The translations under genes and the position numbers were made by a program. Positions 16,165-24,718 of a DNA stretch of 41,791 nt are shown here, piece by piece. The number at the start of each line of letters is the position of its first letter. Within the stretch, counting starts at the first letter, position 1. The notes under the pieces were generated by a model, which made no database searches, was not told the DNA's origin, and saw nothing but the letters and a program-made list of their open reading frames with translations. The stretch comes from Betaproteobacteria bacterium (GTDB taxonomy: Bacteria > Pseudomonadota > Gammaproteobacteria > Burkholderiales > SG8-39), in contig JACRAS010000258.1 of the NCBI GenBank assembly GCA_016234705.1, forward strand, positions 1 through 41,791, in the 5' to 3' direction.

Positions 16165-17412
16165 ATGATCGATAAGCCACTTCCCTTTGATGAGCGGACC
16201 ATCCGCGAGATCGTCCGCAATTACCCGACGCCGTTTTACATTTATGATGAATCCGCGATCCGCGCCAGCGCCCGGAGACTGAACCAGGCATTCGCGTGGG
16301 GCGCGTTCAAGGAGTATTTTGCCGTCAAGGCGACCCCGAATCCGCACTTGTTGAAGATCCTGAGGCAAGAAGATTTGGGCGGCGACTGCTCGAGCCTGCC
16401 AGAACTGGTGCTGTGCGAGCGGGTCGGAACCACCGGCGAGAACATCATGTTCACGTCGAACGAGACTCCGGCGAAAGAGTACCTGCGGGCCAAAGATCTG
16501 GGTGCGATCATCAACCTCGATGACATCACCCACATCCCTTATCTGGAACGGCACGCCGGCTTGCCGGAGGTGATTTGCCTGCGCTACAACCCGGGCCGGC
16601 TGCGCGAGGGGAACGCCATCATCGGCAAGCCGGAAGAAGCGAAGTACGGCTTCACCCGCGAGCAGCTCGTGGACGGCTATCGGCAATTGAAGGCGAAGGG
16701 GGTGCGCCGCTTCGGGTTGCACACAATGGTGGCGTCAAACGAGCTGAATCCCGAGTTCTTCGTCGAGACGGCGAAAATGCTGTTTGAACTGGCCGTGGAG
16801 CTCGCCCGTGACCCGGGCGTGAGAATTGAATTCGTCAACCTCGGCGGCGGCATCGGCATTCCCTACAGCCCCGGCCAGAAAGCGGTCGACCTCGACTTTG
16901 TCGGCCGCCGGATCCAGCAGACGTATCAGGAGATCGTCGTGCCGGCCGGTTTGCACCCGCTGAAGATCTTTATGGAAAACGGCCGCTGTATCACCGGACC
17001 CTATGGCTACCTCGTCACCGAGGCGATTCATCACAAGAGCACTTACAAACAATACATCGGCGTTGATGCCTGCATGTCCAACCTGATGCGGCCTGGCATG
17101 TACGGTGCGTACCACTACATCACGGTTCTCGGAAAAGAGACCGCGCCCCAAGACCACACTTACGACGTGGTGGGTTCGCTGTGCGAGAACAACGACAAGT
17201 TCGCGATTGACAGGCAACTCCCCGAAATTAACGCCGGCGACTTGCTCGTCATCCACGACGCCGGCGCCCACGGCTCCGCGATGGGCTTTCAATACAACGG
17301 CAAGCTCCGTTGCGCCGAGCTGCTGTTGCGCGAAGACGGCTCCGTCATGCAGATTCGGCGCGCGGAAACAATAGACGATTACTTCGCGACCTTGGATTTT
17401 TCCAAACTGTAG
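16165..17412 (+). CDS. lysA: Diaminopimelate decarboxylase (divergent LysA type)
   Basis: 415 residues from ATG 16165; similarity begins here although the frame is open further upstream. It is a fold-type III PLP decarboxylase: the PLP lysine is Lys55 in YFAVKATPNP. GGDCSSLPEL, NLGGGIGIPY, DACMSNLMRPGMYGAYH, GSLCENNDKFA and DAGAHGSAMGFQYNGKL follow. The usual LysA has EPGR, CESxD and GAYxxSMxSNYN; here these read ENGR, CENND and GAHGSAMGFQYN. I recall this variant from LysA of clostridia and other anaerobes, which often also use DapL. It would decarboxylate meso-DAP to lysine. It was probably divergent from and adjacent to murE before the kinase cluster intervened. Action on another DAP-like substrate is possible. 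Confidence 0.85.
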   Translation: MIDKPLPFDERTIREIVRNYPTPFYIYDESAIRASARRLNQAFAWGAFKEYFAVKATPNPHLLKILRQEDLGGDCSSLPELVLCERVGTTGENIMFTSNETPAKEYLRAKDLGAIINLDDITHIPYLERHAGLPEVICLRYNPGRLREGNAIIGKPEEAKYGFTREQLVDGYRQLKAKGVRRFGLHTMVASNELNPEFFVETAKMLFELAVELARDPGVRIEFVNLGGGIGIPYSPGQKAVDLDFVGRRIQQTYQEIVVPAGLHPLKIFMENGRCITGPYGYLVTEAIHHKSTYKQYIGVDACMSNLMRPGMYGAYHYITVLGKETAPQDHTYDVVGSLCENNDKFAIDRQLPEINAGDLLVIHDAGAHGSAMGFQYNGKLRCAELLLREDGSVMQIRRAETIDDYFATLDFSKL

Positions 17413-17515
17413 GCGGAACAGCCCGTCGAACTTGAGTTGATCGAGTAGGCCATGGAAAACGCGCAAGGTACCCAGCCTGTTCGGTATCATGGCGACGGAA
17501 GGCGAACTTCCGATC

Positions 17516-17538
17516 TTGCTCGGCGGGCGGCGCCGAGC
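17516..17538. repeat. Hairpin and copied segment upstream of the MNT gene
   Basis: GCTCGGC (17518-17524) and GCCGAGC (17532-17538) form a perfect 7-base inverted repeat with a 7-base loop. The 17 bases 17516-17532 recur exactly at 17774-17790 inside the MNT coding region. The leader therefore seems to carry a scrap of a related gene's 3' part. There is no following T-run, so a terminator is not indicated. Confidence 0.5.
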
Positions 17539-17572
17539 CGGCGCAGGCGAGCTTGATCTGAGGAGATGCAAA

Positions 17573-17878
17573 ATGGGTGATCGATTGCCGTTGGAGCCCT
17601 TAGCGCTGGCCACGCTGTGCCGGCGGCACGGTATTCGCAAGCTGTCGTTATTCGGCTCGGAGCTGAAGGGCAGCGCAAGGCCGAACAGCGATATCGATCT
17701 TTTGGTCGAATTCGAAGAAAGTGCGAGACCGAGTTTGTTCGACATGGCGCAAATCGAGATCGAGTTGTCGGAGTTGCTCGGCGGGCGGCGGGTCGATTTG
17801 CGGACGGCGGCTGAGTTGAGCCGCTACTTCCGGGACGAAGTCGTGCGCACGGCGCAGGTGCAGTATGTCTCCGGATGA
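17573..17878 (+). CDS. MNT-type nucleotidyltransferase, antitoxin of an MNT-HEPN pair
   Basis: 101 residues. The minimal nucleotidyltransferase motif is complete: LFGSELKGSARPNSDIDLLV, with GS at 28-29 and the catalytic pair Asp40/Asp42. Start ATG 17573 is supported by AGGAG (17561-17565) seven bases upstream; the frame is open further upstream but has no such site. MNT antitoxins of the MntA type neutralise HEPN toxins by transferring AMP to a residue near the RNase site. It overlaps the HEPN gene by 14 bases, as usual for this pair. It follows lysA on the same strand. Confidence 0.88.
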   Translation: MGDRLPLEPLALATLCRRHGIRKLSLFGSELKGSARPNSDIDLLVEFEESARPSLFDMAQIEIELSELLGGRRVDLRTAAELSRYFRDEVVRTAQVQYVSG

Positions 17879-18203
17879 CGTAATCCGGCTTCGGCATATG
17901 GCCGAAGCTGCCGAATCCGCATTGCGCTTCTGCCAAGGACGCACGCGTGCCGATGTCGACACCGACGACATGCTACGCTTCGCGCTGACGCGCGCGGTGG
18001 AGATCGTCGGCGAGGCTGCAAACAAGGTCTCAATCGAGACACGAACGCAGATTCCGGGCATTGCCTAGCCAGCCATCGTCGGCATGCGCAACCGCCTGGT
18101 GCACGCGTTCTTTGATGTGGATAGCGACATTTTGTGGACAACAGTTGGCGAGCGACTTCCATCGCTGCTGCGAGAACTGAATCTGGCCCTGAGCAAGGGC
18201 TAA
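17865..18203 (+). pseudogene. HEPN toxin gene (DUF86 type) interrupted by an in-frame amber codon
   Basis: Codons 1-67 encode a normal HEPN N-terminus (RLRHMAEAAESALRFCQGRT, then TRAVEIVGEAANKVS). TAG follows at 18066-18068. The same frame then continues for 44 codons with the expected remainder: AIVGMRNRLVHAFFDVD, containing the R-x4-H RNase motif, and a closing TAA at 18201. In family members the position is a conserved tryptophan (IPW or similar), so one TGG-to-TAG change explains the lesion. The truncated product lacks the active site. It is either a recently inactivated toxin or an amber read-through case; the antitoxin partner is intact. Confidence 0.8.
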
Positions 18204-18485
18204 GCAATCAATGGCCAAGCGAAGGCGAATCAATCTGGTCCCGAAGTCTGAGCCGCTTGCCGGCGCGCCGCAATTGCGTCTTGAACCCGCCCCGAATCGC
18301 GCAGATGCACATTATGTCAATATCGCTCCGCTACGCCCCCGATCTTGTCGGAGATCATCTTCCTGATTTCGTTCGAAGTATGATGATCATGCATCGATGG
18401 AAAACCAGCCACCTTCATCCTTCCTTCCACAGGCCGCTCTCTGGATTCGGCCCGGGAATAGTACTCAAGGTATTCGCAGGCGCAT
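18204..18485. other. Intergenic region between the HEPN gene and the nitrilase gene
   Basis: 282 bases between convergent genes. A short frame from ATG 18211 (MAKRRRINLVPKSEPLAG, about 50 codons) is open but I recognise no family. No clear terminator hairpin is visible. Confidence 0.4.
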
Positions 18486-19427
18486 TTACGTTTTTGTTTG
18501 CACCGCCTTCATCGGCGCCTCGTTGACGTTCAACTGGAAAACATCCGGCCGGCTGTAGTGTCCGGTGACATCGAAGTCGAACTTGCCGCGGCCGATGTCG
18601 TTGAGATCCAGATCCGCGGTCAGGATCGTCTCGCCGCCGAAGTGCGGACCGGCCAGGATCTGGCCCAGGGGATTGATGATGGCGCTGCCGCCGCGCATCA
18701 GCACGGCTTCGGGTGAATCGCCGAGCGACACGCGCACGGTGTCCGGGAAATCCTTCTTGCGGACGAACTGGCAGGCGGTCAGGACGAAGCAGCGCCCCTC
18801 GAGCGCCACGTGCTGCATCGACGCGATCCAGGTGTCGCGGTCGTCGGCAGTAGGGGCGCAATACAGCGCGACGTTCTTCGAATACATCGCCATGCGCAGC
18901 ATCGGCATGTAGTTTTCCCAGCAGATGACCGAGCCGATGCGGCCATACGGACTATCGACCACGGTCAGCGTCGAGCCGTCGCCGAAACCCCAGATCACCC
19001 GCTCCATCACGGTGGGCATCAGCTTGCGATGCTTGCCCAGGAGCGATCCGTCCGGGCCGAAGAACAGCACGGTGCAATGGCAGGTGCCGCCATCGCGCTC
19101 GATCACACCCATGACCACGTAGGCGGCATGGGCAGCGGCCGCTTCGCACAGGCGTTGGGTCTGCGGACCCGGAACCTCGATCGCGGCTTCCAGGTAGAGG
19201 CGAAATTCCTCGCGTCCGGCCGGGTCGCGCGCACCGACGACCAGGCCGTAATTCACGCCTTTGGGATAGCCGGGGATGAAGGCTTCGGGGAAGACGATGA
19301 CCTTGGCACCCAGGCCAGATGCCTCGGCAATCAGGCGCACCGCCTTGTCCACACAGGCTTCGGTATCGAAGGGTACGGCGCCGGCCTGAATTACGGCCGC
19401 GCGCACGCTGGTTTCATGCGCCGTCAT
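18486..19427 (-). CDS. Nitrilase-family C-N hydrolase
   Basis: 313 residues, normal for aliphatic nitrilases. The Glu-Lys-Cys triad is visible: Glu in FPEAFIPGYP, Lys in GKHRKLMPT and the nucleophile Cys in SVICWENYMP. The CWEN context is typical of true nitrilases (nitrile to acid plus ammonia) rather than amidases. GAGGAGA lies seven bases before the ATG. It sits 45 bases downstream of the FAH-family gene on the same strand and may be co-transcribed with it. The natural substrate is unknown. It may act on cyanide-derived, plant or pollutant nitriles. Confidence 0.9.
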   Translation of the reverse strand: MTAHETSVRAAVIQAGAVPFDTEACVDKAVRLIAEASGLGAKVIVFPEAFIPGYPKGVNYGLVVGARDPAGREEFRLYLEAAIEVPGPQTQRLCEAAAAHAAYVVMGVIERDGGTCHCTVLFFGPDGSLLGKHRKLMPTVMERVIWGFGDGSTLTVVDSPYGRIGSVICWENYMPMLRMAMYSKNVALYCAPTADDRDTWIASMQHVALEGRCFVLTACQFVRKKDFPDTVRVSLGDSPEAVLMRGGSAIINPLGQILAGPHFGGETILTADLDLNDIGRGKFDFDVTGHYSRPDVFQLNVNEAPMKAVQTKT

Positions 19428-19472
19428 CTTGTCGTCTCCTCAATTCGGCGGATTGTATCGCCCTCGCACCAA

Positions 19473-20660
19473 CTAGCGCAGCAGGCCACGCGCAGCCAAG
19501 TTCTTCATCAGCGCGCTGATGCCGAAGGTCCAGGGCGCCGCCTGGTCCGAGGTAGTGACGCGGTTCGCCAGGCGGCCGAGTTTCGGCGTCGAAATGCTCA
19601 CCAGATCACCGACCTTGTGCGTGAAGCCCATGCCGGGCGCGCCTCTATCCTTGATCGGCGCGAACATGGTGCCGAGGAACAGCATGAAGCCGTCCGGATA
19701 CTGGTGAAATGATCCCCAGGCATGGTTGACGATATCCAGCGGATCGCGGCTGATCTTGTTCATCGGGCTCACACCATCGAGCACGAAGCCGTCAGTGCCG
19801 CTGATTTCAAGCGCCAGTTCGGCCTGGCGCACGTCATCGATGCCGAAACTCTCGTCGAACAGGCGGATGAACGGGCCGATCGCGCACGATGCATTGTTAT
19901 CTTTGGACTTGCCCAGCAGCAACGCGCTGCGGCCTTCGAAGTCGCGCAGATTGACGTCGTTGCCGAGGGTGGCGCCGACGGTCTCGCCCGCAGCGGTGAC
20001 GGCGAGCACGATCTCGGGCTCCGGGTTGTTCCAGGAGGATTTCGGATGCAGGCCGACTTCCGCGCCCAGCCCGACCGCAGACATGACTTGGGCTTTGGTG
20101 AAGATTACCGCGTCCGGTCCGATGCCCACTTCCAGATATTGCGACCACGCACCCTGCGCGACCAGCACGCGCTTGATTTCATCGGCCTCGCGCGAGCCCG
20201 GCTTCACCGCAGCGAGATTGTCGCCGATGATGCGCGTCACCTGTGCCCGAATGGCCTCGGCTTTGCCGGTATCGCCACGCGCCTGTTCCTCGATCACGCG
20301 TTCGAGCAGGCTTTGCACGAAGGTCACGCCGCTCGCCTTGATCGCCTGCAAGTCGATTGGCGCAAGTAGTGAAGCTCTGCCTGCGTTCCTGCCGTCGCCG
20401 CTATTTGCGAGCAGCGTCGCGACCGTGGCTATGACCTTGCCCGGCGCGGACCGGGCAAGGGCGACGCGGTCGGGGCGCGCGAGCAACTGGCTCATGGTCG
20501 GTTCGACGGCGGCGAGATCGACGACATCGCCGTTGGGCCGTACTGCAATAGGGGAGGGGCCGGCGGGTTCGCCGGGCAGCCAGGCGCGGCCGACCAGGGC
20601 GGCCTCGCGCCAGTCGGAGGGCAGGGCGTCGAGGTTCAGCAAGTCGTTGAGTGTTTTCAT
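19473..20660 (-). CDS. Fumarylacetoacetate hydrolase-family protein
   Basis: 395 residues with a C-terminal FAH domain. Metal-binding acidic residues lie in SSWNNPEPEIVLAV and GNDVNLRDFEG, the usual layout for FAH hydrolases and dehydratases. The length and two-part architecture are closer to 2-keto-3-deoxy-sugar-acid dehydratase-like members than to human FAH. Possible reactions include C-C bond hydrolysis or dehydration of a 2-oxo acid; the substrate cannot be read. The start overlaps the prmB stop as ATGA (20657-20660), so a catabolic gene is translationally coupled to a ribosomal-protein methylase gene. Confidence 0.85.
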   Translation of the reverse strand: MKTLNDLLNLDALPSDWREAALVGRAWLPGEPAGPSPIAVRPNGDVVDLAAVEPTMSQLLARPDRVALARSAPGKVIATVATLLANSGDGRNAGRASLLAPIDLQAIKASGVTFVQSLLERVIEEQARGDTGKAEAIRAQVTRIIGDNLAAVKPGSREADEIKRVLVAQGAWSQYLEVGIGPDAVIFTKAQVMSAVGLGAEVGLHPKSSWNNPEPEIVLAVTAAGETVGATLGNDVNLRDFEGRSALLLGKSKDNNASCAIGPFIRLFDESFGIDDVRQAELALEISGTDGFVLDGVSPMNKISRDPLDIVNHAWGSFHQYPDGFMLFLGTMFAPIKDRGAPGMGFTHKVGDLVSISTPKLGRLANRVTTSDQAAPWTFGISALMKNLAARGLLR

Positions 20661-21523
20661 AGCAGGTCTTCCTTACGCAGCATGAATACATAGTCCTCGC
20701 CCGCGCTGGTGTCTAGCCAGGTGAAGGGCAGGCGCGGATAGGTTTTTTCCAGCGCGGCGCGATTGTGGCCGATCTCGACGATGAGCAAACCGCCGGGATT
20801 CAGATGGGCGGCCGCTTGCGCCAGAATGCGGCGCGCGACAGCGAGGCCGTCGCGCCCGCCGGCGAGCGCGAGGCGCGGCTCGCGCCGGTATTCGCGCGGC
20901 AGCGCGCGTATGGCCACGGCGTTGACATAAGGCGGATTGGACAGAATCAAGTCATATCTACGCGCAGCCAGGCGATCGAACAAGTCGGTCTGGACGAGCC
21001 GCACGCGCTTCCCCAATGCGTAGTCCTTCACGTTCCTGCGCGCCACCTGCAGCGCTTCGGCAGAGAGGTCGGCAGCATCTATGCGCGCATTGGGGAAGGC
21101 GTGCGCGGCAAGCACGGCAAGACAGCCAGAGCCGGTGCACAGGTCGAGCACGCCGCGCACGCGGCGCGCATCGGCGACCCAGGGCGAAACAGCGTCGCGC
21201 AGCAGTTCGGCGATGAAAGAGCGCGGCACGATGGCGCGCTCGTCGACGTAGAACTTGAACTCTCCCAGCCAGGCTTCGCGGGTGAGATAGGCCGCCGGCG
21301 CGCGTTCCCGCACCCGCCGCCGCAGGATGGCGCGCACCGCATCGAGTTCGCTGGTGCTCAAACGCCGGTCGAGCACGGGGTCGAGCTCGCCCAGCGGCAG
21401 TTTGAGCGTATGCAATATAAGATAGACGGCTTCATCGCGAGCGCTATGCGTGCCGTGACCGAAGGCAAGACCGGCGCGCTTGAATTGCGTAACCGCCTCG
21501 CGCAATAGCGCGCTCAGCGTCAC
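20657..21523 (-). CDS. prmB: Ribosomal protein uL3 N5-glutamine methyltransferase
   Basis: 288 residues. SAM-binding motif DLCTGSGCLA (127-136) and the catalytic NPPY (196-199), which marks N-methylation of an amide in a planar system. RSFIAELL and the N-terminal helical domain fit PrmB, which modifies the conserved glutamine of L3. The neighbouring release-factor methylase PrmC is about the same length but differs in its N-terminus. It lies 20 bases downstream of dapE on the same strand, an order familiar from betaproteobacteria. Confidence 0.9.
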   Translation of the reverse strand: MTLSALLREAVTQFKRAGLAFGHGTHSARDEAVYLILHTLKLPLGELDPVLDRRLSTSELDAVRAILRRRVRERAPAAYLTREAWLGEFKFYVDERAIVPRSFIAELLRDAVSPWVADARRVRGVLDLCTGSGCLAVLAAHAFPNARIDAADLSAEALQVARRNVKDYALGKRVRLVQTDLFDRLAARRYDLILSNPPYVNAVAIRALPREYRREPRLALAGGRDGLAVARRILAQAAAHLNPGGLLIVEIGHNRAALEKTYPRLPFTWLDTSAGEDYVFMLRKEDLL

Positions 21524-21543
21524 CGGACGGTCGCGATCCGGGC

Positions 21544-23938
<2,395 letters not shown>

Positions 23939-24007
23939 TGTCGTTCTCCCTTGAGCCGGACCAGCCGGAAGCAATCAGTTTCGCAAGTTCTGCGCGCGCG
24001 CATGCGC

Positions 24008-24107
24008 CTATTCGCCCCTGAACAGCATCGTTGATGCCGGTCTTGGCGCGGGTCTTGGCATCGACGCGCTTGACGATAATCGCGCAGTACAGGCTGTATT
24101 TTCCATC
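24008..24107 (-). pseudogene. 3' remnant of dapD (tetrahydrodipicolinate N-succinyltransferase)
   Basis: About 33 codons match the C-terminus of Dap[21 protein letters not shown] can be read on the minus strand from 24107, nearly identical to the well-known DapD ending. A one-base insertion after the Ile-Asn-Asp codons breaks the frame; without it the protein would end Leu-Phe-Arg-Gly-Glu-stop at 24008-24010. Everything upstream of the Asp-Gly-Lys codons is replaced by unrelated sequence next to queF. So only the tail of the gene is left, pointing to a deletion between queF and dapD. An intact dapD elsewhere in the genome cannot be excluded. Confidence 0.75.
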
Positions 24108-24188
24108 GGCCGGCGGTTTTCCGCCACCTGTGGATAGGGTTGCAGTTTGGCCGGATTGGGGTCCACGGACTGGCTTGTTCGGAATTGA

Positions 24189-24620
24189 TCAAACGGTGCT
24201 GCAGGACAAGTTGCCCGATGGCGGATCGATGCGCTGCAGATCCACCATGGCTTGCGGTTTCCAGCCTTTCTTGCGGTGTTCGGCCACCACGGTGGTGAAG
24301 ATGCCGCCGCGCACGTAGAATTTCGCGCAAAGACGCATGAATCGCGGACGCGTGGCGCCGGCCAAATCGTCGAGGATGCGGTTGGTGACGGCCTCGTGAA
24401 ACGCGCCCTGGTCGCGGTAGGACCAGATGTAGAGCTTGAGACTTTTCAGTTCCAGGCACTTGCGTTCGGGAACGTAGTCCAGCACCAGGCGCGCGAAATC
24501 CGGCTGCCCGGTAACCGGGCAAAGGCAGGTAAACTCGGGAATCTCCATATGGATCAGATAGTCCCGCCCTTGGTTTGGATTGTCGAAGGTGCTCAGTTCC
24601 TTGCTTGGTTTGGCAGGCAT
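24189..24620 (-). CDS. queF: NADPH-dependent preQ0 (7-cyano-7-deazaguanine) reductase
   Basis: 143 residues from ATG 24620, where family similarity ([15 protein letters not shown]) begins. Short QueF type. The nucleophilic Cys is in [14 protein letters not shown], and the substrate-contact segment [19 protein letters not shown] is intact, as are RILDDL and [14 protein letters not shown]. It reduces preQ0 to preQ1 in queuosine biosynthesis. The last few residues (after [13 protein letters not shown]) may be altered, because the sequence downstream joins a dapD remnant. A perfect TATAAT (24656-24651) lies 31 bases upstream. Confidence 0.9.
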   Translation of the reverse strand: MPAKPSKELSTFDNPNQGRDYLIHMEIPEFTCLCPVTGQPDFARLVLDYVPERKCLELKSLKLYIWSYRDQGAFHEAVTNRILDDLAGATRPRFMRLCAKFYVRGGIFTTVVAEHRKKGWKPQAMVDLQRIDPPSGNLSCSTV

Positions 24621-24650
24621 GTGGGGCTCGGAAAACAAAGTTAAGATGCT

Positions 24651-24656
24651 ATTATA
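24651..24656 (-). promoter_or_regulatory. Candidate -10 box for queF
   Basis: Perfect TATAAT on the minus strand, 31 bases ahead of the queF start, in an AT-rich stretch. The -35 region is poor (TTATTC at 17 bases). A small hairpin CCGGT/ACCGG lies further upstream at 24683-24697. Confidence 0.4.
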
Positions 24657-24718
24657 TCGGTTGCCAATAAACCGAATAAATCCGGTCGAAAACCGGTTTT
24701 CCAAGATAAGAAACCCCA

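Noticed and set aside
17865..18203. Genuine amber recoding of the HEPN toxin
   Set aside because: No sign of tRNA or recoding signals in the window, and other genes use TAG as an ordinary stop. Kept only as a secondary possibility.
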